From: Neorhodopirellula lusitana
Lineage (GTDB): Bacteria; Planctomycetota; Planctomycetia; Pirellulales; Pirellulaceae
NCBI RefSeq assembly: GCF_900182915.1
Contig: NZ_FXUG01000006.1
Span: forward strand, 124,001 to 188,000
DNA: 64,000 nt
Direction of reading: 5' to 3'
Below, one piece after another: positions 8,448-16,796 of the stretch. A program made the translations under genes and the position numbers. A model generated the notes under the pieces. The model was given only the letters and a program-made list of their open reading frames with translations. It was not told where the DNA came from and ran no database searches. Within the stretch, counting starts at the first letter, position 1. The number at the start of each line of letters is the position of its first letter.

Positions 8448-9368
8448 ATGACTCTCGCCAACCTTGCCCAAGCCGATTCGCTGACGATGCAGCAAATCAA
8501 CACGTTTTGTCATGTCTACGAGCGGGGCGGCTATGCCGGCGCGGCGGAGGTCCTGGGGCTGGCCGGGCCAACAATCTGGGAGCAGGTCAAAACGCTCGAA
8601 AAGATCTACAAGACCAAGCTTTTTGTGCGGTCCGGTCGTAATATCGTCCCCACGAATAGTGGCCAGGCGCTCTATGAAATGTTGCGGCCGTTGTTGGCCA
8701 ACGTGGAGTCGACCTTTGAGCGTTTGGCTGAGCATCACGATCAGTCCATCACGCAGTTCACCCTGGTGACGGGCATGCGCATGATGATGGAGGAACTTGG
8801 CCAGCCACTGCGTCAATTTCAAAAGGCGTTCCCTGGTACTCGCATGCACTTGATGACCGCGGATAACGTGACCGCTCAACAATTGGTACTGGAGGGACGC
8901 GCGGATCTTGCCTTCTTGATCGAACCGCCTCGGGAGATGGTGGCCGACGGTATCGACTATGAGATGCTGTATCCGCTGGAGTACCTCGCTGCGCTGCCGC
9001 CTCGCCACCGCTTGATTCGTCGGGCCCATGTCACACTAGACGATCTCGTCAATGAGCCGTTGGTGGTTGGCAGCGCTCACACGATCGGGCGGAAGCAACT
9101 AGAGCAAGCTCGCTTCCGACTGGGGATGAAATCTCCGCTGAACATTGTCGCTGAAACCGACAACAGTGCGGTCACGATCGCTTGTGTTCGAGCCGGGTTA
9201 GGCGTGGGAATTATCGCTAGCCAACCCGACGGGTTCTTAACCGCAAATGTGAAAACGCGATCGATCACCAATGAAGTTGGCCAGGTCAACGTCGTGGCGG
9301 CTTATCGGAAAGGTCGTCAACTGACCAATGCCTTGCAAACGCTTGTCGAGATGATCCAAGCAAGGTGA
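8448..9368 (+). CDS. LysR family transcriptional regulator
   Basis: A 306-residue LysR-type regulator. The N-terminal winged helix-turn-helix covers residues 12-72 (LTMQQINTFCHVYERGGYAG, then LGLAGPTIWEQVKTLE) and the two-lobed co-inducer domain covers about 100-300. It is transcribed away from the acid-sugar operon, the classic arrangement for a LysR activator whose ligand is a pathway intermediate. The final codons and stop fall inside a 14-bp tandem repeat, so the C-terminal Gln-Ala-Arg is repeat-encoded. The regulated target is inferred from position. Confidence 0.9.
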   Translation: MTLANLAQADSLTMQQINTFCHVYERGGYAGAAEVLGLAGPTIWEQVKTLEKIYKTKLFVRSGRNIVPTNSGQALYEMLRPLLANVESTFERLAEHHDQSITQFTLVTGMRMMMEELGQPLRQFQKAFPGTRMHLMTADNVTAQQLVLEGRADLAFLIEPPREMVADGIDYEMLYPLEYLAALPPRHRLIRRAHVTLDDLVNEPLVVGSAHTIGRKQLEQARFRLGMKSPLNIVAETDNSAVTIACVRAGLGVGIIASQPDGFLTANVKTRSITNEVGQVNVVAAYRKGRQLTNALQTLVEMIQAR

Positions 9369-9394
9369 TCTAAGCAAAGTGATCCAAGCGAGGT
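9353..9394. repeat. 14-bp tandem repeat, three copies, spanning a stop codon
   Basis: Three 14-bp units (9353-9366, 9367-9380, 9381-9394) based on GATCCAAGCAAGGT with one to three differences. The stop codon of the LysR gene (9366-9368) straddles the first boundary, so the duplication reaches from the coding end into the spacer. Confidence 0.8.
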
Positions 9395-9430
9395 AATTTC
9401 GTGGCAATCCTTTCGTCGTTGTTTTCCGAC

Positions 9431-9546
9431 TAGAGCATTTTGATTTTTGTCGTAGCGGAACTCGTCAAGAGTTTCGTAAGCCGGCGTGGGGATCGATAGT
9501 CTTGACGAGTTCCAATGCGGCCTACGGCATTTTTGAAAATGCTCTA
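9431..9546. repeat. 116-bp palindromic intergenic element
   Basis: The element has 11-bp perfect outer arms (TAGAGCATTTT at 9431-9441 and its complement at 9536-9546) and 14-bp perfect inner arms (GGAACTCGTCAAGA at 9457-9470 and its complement at 9500-9513), plus a matching CGTAG between them. It sits between two convergent genes. The right terminal arm supplies the TAG stop codon of the downstream minus-strand gene. As RNA it would fold into a long hairpin, so it could end transcription from both sides. I believe similar elements are scattered in Rhodopirellula genomes, but this needs a search. Confidence 0.75.
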
Positions 9547-12285
9547 AGTTGAATTTGCGAGATCACGCAGAGACTCGAATCGAATGCGCCACGCTTTCAT
9601 CGATCCGCCGGCGTCTGACTCGCTGGTCGAATCATCTGGAAGCACTGCAAGTAACTGGGCGACCTGTCGTTGAGCTTTCTTGCGGAACGTAACGCTGAGC
9701 TGAGGGTCTTTGCTGAGCGTGGCAATCAACCATCGACTTCGTGCTAGTTCATATTGAGCTTGCATCAGTTGCTCGGCATGCGTTGCGGTCCCTTTGGACG
9801 AGTACTTCAATGCGTGCAAGTTGACCGCTAGCTTTGCCCAGCCCCAGACGGCATCATCTGGACGTCCATTGATGGCTTGCTGTAAAAGGGTCGAATCGCG
9901 ACTGTTTTCCGCTTTTTGCTGGATCGCTTGAGCTACCTGAATTTGCAACTCGATCACGTTCGGAGTCTTGGATAAAACGTTGGATGCCACTTCGACGGAC
10001 TCCGTTCGACGATTTGCATTTCGCAACATTTCGGCAAGGCGAATTTGTAGTCCAGGAATCGATTTCGCGGGCAGTTCATCCCTCTTGATCGCGTTGGCCT
10101 GCGCATCGGCGGCTTGCGAAAAACAGTCTTGCTTCAGATTCAGTGCACCCGTTTTGTTGGCTAAGCTTGCCCAAGACTGTGCCAGCCACATCTGGTTCGC
10201 GACTGGCATTTCGCCCCCGGTTTGGTCGATGGCATTCAGCATTTGCTTCAATCCCTCGACGTCCTTCTTTTGGATCGAAGGTCTTCCAAGCAAGCGTTTC
10301 ATTTCAGCGATGGCGATCTGTGTCCGCATGCGTCCAACGGTGTCTGCCTGATCGGTTCCGGCAATTTTGGCGAACCGAACAATCGCTTGGTTCGCACCGA
10401 CGAAGTCGTCTTGGTCGGCGCGTGCACGATATAGCAAGTCAAAGATCGAGCTTGCAAATCCGGTATCCACCAGTCGTTTGTTTTTTTCAGTCCGATTGGT
10501 GGTGATCGAGTTCGTGACTGCAATTGGGGCCTTGGTTAACCATTTGACAACGTCCGCGGAATCACCCAATCGATGAGCGATCCGCGCTAGCGTGACCTTG
10601 GCAACGATTAGGTCCAGGTCAGGCGGTTGTTTGGCATTGGGTTTCTTATTCTGTTTCGCGTTGACGCCTTCGATCAGCTTCTTACGAGCGGACTTCAGCA
10701 ACGACACCATTTCGCCAGGATTAGGTGCATCAACGCTGGCTTGATCGAGAAAACGATTCCACGATGCCATTCCAACCGCGATCTTTGCCGATTCGAAATG
10801 CTCGGATGATTTGGGAACCTTGCCAAACGCGCGAGCCGCATCGCCAGGCTCGCCAAATTCGTTGTAGGCGTTCCCGAGTGCCAGCCAGATCGCACCCCTT
10901 TGTGGATCGTCTGGCCACTTTGTATCAACGAGTTCGGCCAGCGATTCCATCTGCCGCAATTCGCCAACACTCTCGGGGTCGCCCCACTGGTTCGCATTGG
11001 CCTCTTGAGTTGCGGCTAAGGCAATTAGCAAAGCCTCGTGGGTTGATGAATCTTCTGTGTCACCGAACTTGGCGACTGCCTCGCCATAGATGGCCGCTTC
11101 CATTAAATGCCCGGCTGTGAAAGACAGATACGCCAGCAAATAGGTTACTTCAATTTGCTTTTTCGGAGTCTTCGCAAAGCTCGACAACGAGTATGCGTGC
11201 TTGGCAAGAGAGAGCGTGGCTCCCAACTGTTGTTTGTATTCTTCGGTTAAGTCGGTACCAGGCTTTGAATCTAACTCGGTTAGCTTCTCATAGCTAGCAA
11301 ACAACTCTTGATAGGCGCTATTGAAAATTGCCGGTTGACGTTTGATCGTCACTAGCTCCACTCGTTCTCTTGGTCGTGTCGCTTCGGGAAGGACGAAGGG
11401 CCGCGGTGTTGTCCGACCGCCGAATGAAGAGTAGGGGGCTGTTCCAGAGTTCGTCTTCTCGACCGAACTCGCTGAACGGGAGTTGGCGTTCGCGCTGGCG
11501 GCACTGTCATCTTCCGCATGATCGAGATGCAATCGAGTCTTCGCGGCGAAGTTCGCCCATTGTTTGGGTGATAGGGCTTTGTACGCGTGGCTGGCTTGTT
11601 GGCGAGCCTTGTTCTGAATGGCCGAGGTGGACTTTGTCTGAGCGGGGTCTGCTCGGATTGGCGAAACAGGACTTCGCCAGAAAAATAACCCCAGCGAAAC
11701 TAGGAAGAACACGCCCGCGAGAATCCAACCCAGAACCGGCGTGACGGACGTCTTGCGTTTTGTATCTTCCGTGGATTCGTTTGACCTCGCCGTTACGTTC
11801 CTGGCAACCCTTTGGGTGGGTGCCGGCTTAGGGGGCAACTCTGACGTATCAATGATCAGCGGTGACGAGGCATCGGCGAGCGAATCGTCTTGGGCGGATT
11901 CGTTCAACTCCTTGGTCGGCGAATGGTACAACGGCCCCGCGATGGATTCGGCAGCAGCCTCGTTGAGGCGAACCGGTTGCCTGAGCACGGTTTCGAGTAC
12001 GTCGATCGAGGCCCCGCACTTGCACTTCAGCGTTTTGCCGATGTTGTCGGGTGTGACCTGATAGGAGCGGTTGCACGTGTGACAGCTAATCGGGATTTTG
12101 ACAAACGAGTGTGAGTCGCACACATAGAGAGTCTCACCGCAATCGCAATCGATCACCGATGACATTTGGTCATCATTGATCGAGAGGGTTGCGTGGCAAG
12201 CGGGGCATCGCCCACGGCATACGGCAACGGAGGTTGAGCCTTCATCGTTATTCATAGAGTCGGTTTTTGCACTCGTGGTTGCCAT
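9544..12285 (-). CDS. Zinc-ribbon, single-TM, TPR-like protein of unknown function
   Basis: A 913-residue protein. The N-terminus (about residues 20-100) has a series of Cys pairs (CRGRCPACHATL, DCDCGETLYVC, ISCHTCNRSYQV, KCKCGASID), which suggests two or three small zinc ribbons. A low-complexity region follows, then one transmembrane helix at about 183-203 (VLGWILAGVFFLVSLGLFFW). The rest is helical and TPR-like, with repeated AL..AN.Y...G patterns. Topology would put the ribbons in the cytoplasm and the TPR part outside. Its start codon directly abuts the stop of the vWA gene, so the two are co-translated and may act together. I cannot assign a function. Confidence 0.75.
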   Translation of the reverse strand: MATTSAKTDSMNNDEGSTSVAVCRGRCPACHATLSINDDQMSSVIDCDCGETLYVCDSHSFVKIPISCHTCNRSYQVTPDNIGKTLKCKCGASIDVLETVLRQPVRLNEAAAESIAGPLYHSPTKELNESAQDDSLADASSPLIIDTSELPPKPAPTQRVARNVTARSNESTEDTKRKTSVTPVLGWILAGVFFLVSLGLFFWRSPVSPIRADPAQTKSTSAIQNKARQQASHAYKALSPKQWANFAAKTRLHLDHAEDDSAASANANSRSASSVEKTNSGTAPYSSFGGRTTPRPFVLPEATRPRERVELVTIKRQPAIFNSAYQELFASYEKLTELDSKPGTDLTEEYKQQLGATLSLAKHAYSLSSFAKTPKKQIEVTYLLAYLSFTAGHLMEAAIYGEAVAKFGDTEDSSTHEALLIALAATQEANANQWGDPESVGELRQMESLAELVDTKWPDDPQRGAIWLALGNAYNEFGEPGDAARAFGKVPKSSEHFESAKIAVGMASWNRFLDQASVDAPNPGEMVSLLKSARKKLIEGVNAKQNKKPNAKQPPDLDLIVAKVTLARIAHRLGDSADVVKWLTKAPIAVTNSITTNRTEKNKRLVDTGFASSIFDLLYRARADQDDFVGANQAIVRFAKIAGTDQADTVGRMRTQIAIAEMKRLLGRPSIQKKDVEGLKQMLNAIDQTGGEMPVANQMWLAQSWASLANKTGALNLKQDCFSQAADAQANAIKRDELPAKSIPGLQIRLAEMLRNANRRTESVEVASNVLSKTPNVIELQIQVAQAIQQKAENSRDSTLLQQAINGRPDDAVWGWAKLAVNLHALKYSSKGTATHAEQLMQAQYELARSRWLIATLSKDPQLSVTFRKKAQRQVAQLLAVLPDDSTSESDAGGSMKAWRIRFESLRDLANST

Positions 12286-13896
12286 CTATTTCTTGTTGGG
12301 TGGCGTTAGCGGAAGCGTGATTCCCCAAATCGGGCCACGGACGTTGTTGCGACGGACCGGCTTACGCTTTGCCATTTCGGCACCCGCCGAGTTCACTCCT
12401 ACATCCATGTAGTTTCCGCGGTGCGCGGTCGCCAACTTTTTAAAGCCGACGGCGTCCTTGGGTTTCACTTCCATTCCCCGCGTATTGACGATGATTTTCG
12501 GGTGTGGGTTTTTGACGAAAAAATCAGCCGCCTTGTCGGTGAAGGCGCCATCACCCAGTACATAGATCACATCTGGATTTAAGTCGAAAGCCGCCTGCAA
12601 TGCTTGCTTGCCCTTCGTTCGTAGGCACAGCTCGACGGTTAGTAGCCACTGGAACAATGCCTGCTTGTTCTTGGGGGTCGCTGAAACTAATTTCTTCACC
12701 GATCGAGGGTGCATCATCGGGTAGGCAGTGTCACTGTAGAAAATTACATAGAAGCGTTGTTTGGGGGTCAGCAGGTTGATGGTCTTCGTCAGTTCCATGA
12801 TCGCCGTCTCAAATCGTCCCCTGGTCATGCTATTTGAGTTGTCGATCACGAACACATAGTTGATCGCGGCAAATTTGCTGCCAAAGAAGGTCGGCTTTTT
12901 CGCTGACACTTTGGCTGGCTTGGCAGCGGGCATTTCAGGTGGCTTCACCGCGTCGCCGCTGATCGCATCCATGAAATCCGGTGTGTCCATGGGAACGTCA
13001 ACGGAGACCAGTTCCGTTTCTTGAGGTGTTACCTCGGTGTCTTCCGTGGGTTCCGTCACTTCCATCTCCACCGGTTCGATGATGATTTCCTCAATCACCG
13101 TATTGTCAGAGTCGGAAATTGCCGTCATCAAAAGCTCGGGCGGTTTCTCTTGGACTAGCACGAAGCTGGCTAGGATCAAAATGATTGCGATGTGAATCAG
13201 AATGCTGATGCCACTGCCGCCCAGTTGCCGCATGAAGCTGGCGCGGTGATCGTTTAGCCAGTAGCGAAACTGCAAAGCGTGACGCCGCCACCCCGCCTCC
13301 GCCTCGATCGATTGTTCGCGTTCAATGAGAGCTTGTTCAGCAACTTGATCCAACTCGCTGAGTTCAGAGAAATCCCACGATGGGGATGTTTCGGGCGCCG
13401 AAGGAGTCTCGAGTGTCGATGAGCTCTTGGCATCTTCCAGTGCGGTCTTGCTCTGTGCTGATTCATCTAAACCTATAGATGGAATCACCGGTTCGACAGC
13501 ATGAACGGGTTCCAGTGAATCGCCGAGTTGCGAACCATTGCCGTCCGAAGCGAAGGTTTCTTGGATGGCATTTGCAGTGCCGGAAGATTGTGCAGTGGAT
13601 GACACCACCAAGCCTGCTGGTGTCGACAAACCAGCGTCTAGCTTCGATGTTTCACTTGGTGCGACGACTGCCGCTGGAAGTAGGTTACGAAATCCATGTA
13701 ACGTTGCCGCCTTCACTTCGCCTAACGGTACTTCAAAAAAGGTCGTGCCATCACCAACGATTGTCAAACCACGTCGATCCGGACGATAGTAACCTTTCGC
13801 TTTCAAGTCTTTCAGTTTGCCCTTTGATGTCTGAATCACTTCAGAACCATCGGTGACGATGAAGGCTTCGTCGTTTTCCGTATGAGCTGGATCCAT
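12286..13896 (-). CDS. Membrane-anchored von Willebrand factor A domain protein
   Basis: A 536-residue protein. The N-terminal 70 residues form a small domain (KLKDLKAKGYYRPDRRG, TTFFEVPLGE). A long acidic/Ser-rich stretch follows, then a transmembrane helix at about 228-250 (SILIHIAIILILASFVLV), a Glu/Pro-rich spacer reminiscent of TonB-type periplasmic linkers, and a vWA domain from about 345. Its metal-ion-dependent adhesion site is visible as FVIDNSNSMT (DxSxS-like, with Asn in place of the first Ser). The last residues are basic. It is the first gene of a two-gene unit with the zinc-ribbon/TPR protein. A role in protein assembly or envelope sensing is possible but unproven. Confidence 0.78.
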   Translation of the reverse strand: MDPAHTENDEAFIVTDGSEVIQTSKGKLKDLKAKGYYRPDRRGLTIVGDGTTFFEVPLGEVKAATLHGFRNLLPAAVVAPSETSKLDAGLSTPAGLVVSSTAQSSGTANAIQETFASDGNGSQLGDSLEPVHAVEPVIPSIGLDESAQSKTALEDAKSSSTLETPSAPETSPSWDFSELSELDQVAEQALIEREQSIEAEAGWRRHALQFRYWLNDHRASFMRQLGGSGISILIHIAIILILASFVLVQEKPPELLMTAISDSDNTVIEEIIIEPVEMEVTEPTEDTEVTPQETELVSVDVPMDTPDFMDAISGDAVKPPEMPAAKPAKVSAKKPTFFGSKFAAINYVFVIDNSNSMTRGRFETAIMELTKTINLLTPKQRFYVIFYSDTAYPMMHPRSVKKLVSATPKNKQALFQWLLTVELCLRTKGKQALQAAFDLNPDVIYVLGDGAFTDKAADFFVKNPHPKIIVNTRGMEVKPKDAVGFKKLATAHRGNYMDVGVNSAGAEMAKRKPVRRNNVRGPIWGITLPLTPPNKK

Positions 13897-14002
13897 TTCC
13901 TATCCTTTGCGAAGGTCGAGTGACCGTTAGTGTCTGAATGACCGAAAAGTTTCAGAACGCAGTCTGATGGCCTGGAGTCGCATGGGATCCTAGGCGGTCA
14001 TG

Positions 14003-14024
14003 ACACAATTTCAGCAAGTTGTGT
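14003..14024. promoter_or_regulatory. Small hairpin upstream of the vWA operon
   Basis: Arms ACACAATTT (14003-14011) and AAGTTGTGT (14016-14024) form a 9-bp stem with one T-G pair and a CAGC loop, about 110 bp upstream of the start at 13896. It could be an operator or a leader hairpin. The evidence is the symmetry only. Confidence 0.3.
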
Positions 14025-14270
14025 ATTACGTATCTTAGTCTACAAGGCACACGCGAGTCGTTTTCAAGAGAACGAATCGCTGGTGAGGGGATGGCTGTTA
14101 ACCCGGTTGTGATGTGCTCGCTTTTCATCTCTTAAGACTGCGTGACATTGGTTTGGGATGATCAGCATGCTCAATTTGTAGGCCTCGGGATTTCGCGAGC
14201 TCTTTTTGAACGTGCCGTGTGTTTGTTCTTGCATGTGCTTGGGAACGCGTGGTTGTTGTATTTGATTTTG

Positions 14271-14309
14271 TCTCTTCGCAGTGTCTCTTCGCAGTGCCTC
14301 TTCTCGATG
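14271..14309. repeat. 13-bp tandem repeat, three copies
   Basis: Two identical 13-bp units TCTCTTCGCAGTG (14271-14283, 14284-14296) followed by a degenerate third (14297-14309). It lies in the non-coding spacer. Confidence 0.75.
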
Positions 14310-14962
14310 CCTCTGAACCCATGCATTCGGGAAGCCCGAATCGATGACTCCGTGGAGTGCAAATGCATCGGACCAATCACTTGTTAACGGAATCACTTGC
14401 GTGAAACTTGTTGAACGCAATGCGGAGAATGTTGGTTGCATGGGGCATCTGCGAGCTTCCATCCGTTGGACTCAAATGAGGTTCATGCAAGTACTGAATA
14501 TCATTGGCCAATGGTGCTTGCTGCAGCGATGGATCGACGCCTTCGTTTGGCGTTGCCTATCGGCAGCAAAGGCGAGCCTCCAATGCATTCAGGCCCAATG
14601 CAATCAGACATCGATCTCTCGATCCTGCGGACACACGGTCCTGAAACGCACGAGGTACCTGAAAGTACTCTTGAAATTGACTGCGGTGCAGACAATGGAA
14701 TGTGCTGAGACTCGCTCTGTCGAGACTTCAGCAAATCCTTGGGGCAGTACGAAGTCTTTGACGAAGCAAAACGCCCTCGAAGACCAAGGATGGCTTGCGA
14801 TAGGACAGTTGAACAAATCTCGGTAGGGTGCGAGTTTGGTCTGTCGCGGCGAAGCACCTGTATGAAACGCTCTCGACGCAGTTGCTAGAAATGAGCAGGG
14901 AAGCGACCAAGTCCCGATGTTGCGATTCGGGCTACCCTGAAGCTACTGAGCGTTTGGCATGC

Positions 14963-15022
14963 GATCACTCTTTGCAGGATCACTCTTTGCAGGATCACTC
15001 TGTGCAGGATCACTTTGTTCAG
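14963..15022. repeat. 15-bp tandem repeat, four copies
   Basis: Four head-to-tail 15-bp units based on GATCACTCTTTGCAG (14963-14977, 14978-14992, 14993-15007, 15008-15022). The first two are identical and the last two carry one to three changes. The units are contiguous with no spacers, so this is not a CRISPR array. Confidence 0.85.
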
Positions 15023-15175
15023 TCGAGCCAGCTCACTCTCGCCCGCGAAGGAGGGCATCGAAAAGTCGATGCCCTGGGGAACTGGTGTCGCGGACTCGTG
15101 TTTTCGATTGCAGATGGTTCCATGGGCAGATGGCTCAGCAAGCTTATGGCTTTGTTTGCGCGTATCCTTGCCTGC

Positions 15176-15201
15176 CTGGCAGCCTGCCTGCAGGCTGCCA
15201 G
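15176..15201. terminator. Perfect palindrome downstream of sulfatase gene
   Basis: CTGGCAGCCTGC (15176-15187) and its exact complement (15190-15201) are separated by 2 bp, giving a 26-bp near-perfect GC-rich palindrome 82-107 bp past the stop of the last sulfatase of the minus-strand cluster. It may mark the end of that transcript. There is no T-tract, so a standard intrinsic terminator is not proven. Confidence 0.4.
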
Positions 15202-15282
15202 TTCAGTTCCTGTTTCTAACAGCCACGGGTGTCGCCAGGCCTTGCTTCACAGTCCCTGTTTCTACTCGGGGACCCCTTCAAT

Positions 15283-16728
15283 TCACTTTGAGTTTTGAAT
15301 GTCGGGCCGACGAGGTTGGGGATCGAAGAAACGCGAGTTTTTGCCGATGCGATCAAAATCACCGATGTCGTTCCGTGCGAATTCAATCTGTTTTGAAAGT
15401 GCTTCAACCACCTCGGGGTGTGACGCGGAAACATCGGTCGTTTCACTTGCGTCGATCTCTAGGTTGAACAGCATCGGTTTCGTGATAGCGACCGCATCGG
15501 TCGCCTTGGCATAGTGTGACCATTTGGAGTCAACCGGGGTCGGAACCATCAGCTTCCATTTTCCCACACGCACTGCTTCAAGGCGAGTTCGCCGGTAGAA
15601 AAAGTAGGCCTCGGTGGGGCTGGTTTGGCCGGTAGTGCCATGTAATAGCTTGCTAATGTCGTGACCGTCGATAACGCGATCCGTCGGAGTTTGGCCACCG
15701 GCGAGGTTCGCGAATGTTGGCAAGAGATCCATGGTCGATGCTACCTCAGTGCACTCCACATCGGCAGGAACTCGTCCCGGCGCGCGGACGATACAAGGCA
15801 CCCGCAGTCCACCTTCCCAGGTGGTGGTCTTGGCTCCTCGTAGTGGCAATCCAGATCCACCGTGCCCAATGGCGTCTTTGCCGAACTTCTTTTGATGCCC
15901 TTTGCTACGCCCGAAATACCAGGGCCCATTGTCACTGGTGAAAATAACGTAGGTGTTGTCGTCGAGACCCTCTTCTTTGAGCGTCTGGAGGATTCGTCCA
16001 ACGTTCCAATCGATTTCCTCTACGACGTCGCCATACAAACCACCCGCTGACTTTCCTTGGAACGGTTTTGAAACCGCCAGTTCCACATGCGGCATGCTGT
16101 GGGCCAGATAAACGAAGAAGGGAGTCTCTTTGTTCTGTTGGATGAAACCGATCGCCTCATCGGTGTACCGGCGGGTCAGTTGGCTCATGTCGGCTTTGGG
16201 TTCGACTACGACTTCGTCACGAATCAGGTTGACGATTCGGTCGTTGCTAGTCGGGGTGCCAAAGAATGTGTTGAAACCTTGGTGGGTTGGCAACAAGTTC
16301 GGGGAGTAATCTGTTTGCGAGTGCCCGGCAAGATCCCACTTGCCGATCGCAATTGAAACGTAACCAACATCTTTCAAGACTTCGGCAATGGTGATCTCAT
16401 CAGAATGCAAGTGCGGATGAACTTCGACTCGGTTCTTTACAATCGCCACCCGTAACGGATAGCAACCCGTCATCAAGGCCGCCCGTGACGGACCGCAAAC
16501 CGTTTGCGCGTAAAAGTTGGTGAACCGAGTCCCTTCGGCAGCCATCTTGTCAATGTTGGGCGTCTTGATCTGTTCTGATCCAAAGCAGCCCAAGTCGCCG
16601 TAGCCCAAATCATCGGCGAAGATGACAACGAAGTTAGGCTTGGATGTGTCAGCGAATAAATTTGCCGATATCGCAAGCATCGAAAAATGTAGAAACGCAA
16701 TCGTCCAGAGCATTTTTTTCTTTGTCAT
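15283..16728 (-). CDS. Secreted type I sulfatase (1)
   Basis: A 481-residue sulfatase of the alkaline-phosphatase superfamily. A signal peptide covers residues 1-27. The calcium-binding aspartates D39 and D40 lie in IFADDLGYGD, and the formylglycine motif is C78-G-P-S-R in TVCGPSRAALMTG. Later active-site signatures are visible (AIGKWDLAGH; FTSDNGPW). The ATG at 16728 is used; a GTG one codon earlier is possible. Type I sulfatases need conversion of this Cys to formylglycine by FGE, whose gene is not in the window. It is the most distal gene of the cluster, 68 bp after sulfatase 2. Given the fucosidases nearby, a sulfated fucan fragment is the likely substrate, but regiospecificity cannot be read. 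Confidence 0.92.
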   Translation of the reverse strand: MTKKKMLWTIAFLHFSMLAISANLFADTSKPNFVVIFADDLGYGDLGCFGSEQIKTPNIDKMAAEGTRFTNFYAQTVCGPSRAALMTGCYPLRVAIVKNRVEVHPHLHSDEITIAEVLKDVGYVSIAIGKWDLAGHSQTDYSPNLLPTHQGFNTFFGTPTSNDRIVNLIRDEVVVEPKADMSQLTRRYTDEAIGFIQQNKETPFFVYLAHSMPHVELAVSKPFQGKSAGGLYGDVVEEIDWNVGRILQTLKEEGLDDNTYVIFTSDNGPWYFGRSKGHQKKFGKDAIGHGGSGLPLRGAKTTTWEGGLRVPCIVRAPGRVPADVECTEVASTMDLLPTFANLAGGQTPTDRVIDGHDISKLLHGTTGQTSPTEAYFFYRRTRLEAVRVGKWKLMVPTPVDSKWSHYAKATDAVAITKPMLFNLEIDASETTDVSASHPEVVEALSKQIEFARNDIGDFDRIGKNSRFFDPQPRRPDIQNSK

Positions 16729-16796
16729 CACAATTGTTTCTCATGGGTCGAAACTGATTTGGCGGAAACGGCCACCCTACCGCATACCAGTTCAAC

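Larger units (their letters stand above)
13897..15282. other. Gene-poor spacer, about 1.4 kb
   Basis: No convincing gene is seen. Open frames of 80-160 codons occur on both strands, but they overlap one another, lack ribosome sites, and translate to sequence rich in short repeats. The stretch contains two separate tandem repeats and a strong palindrome, listed separately. The part next to 13896 presumably holds the promoter of the vWA operon. Confidence 0.6.

Noticed and set aside
14963-15022. Possible CRISPR array
   Set aside because: The four 15-bp units are contiguous with no spacers, and no cas genes are nearby. It is a simple tandem repeat.
14344-15298. Two consecutive plus-strand open frames of about 160 codons
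   Set aside because: The second is partly made of translated 15-bp repeats (DHSLQ), neither has a ribosome site, and one overlaps the sulfatase 1 end.
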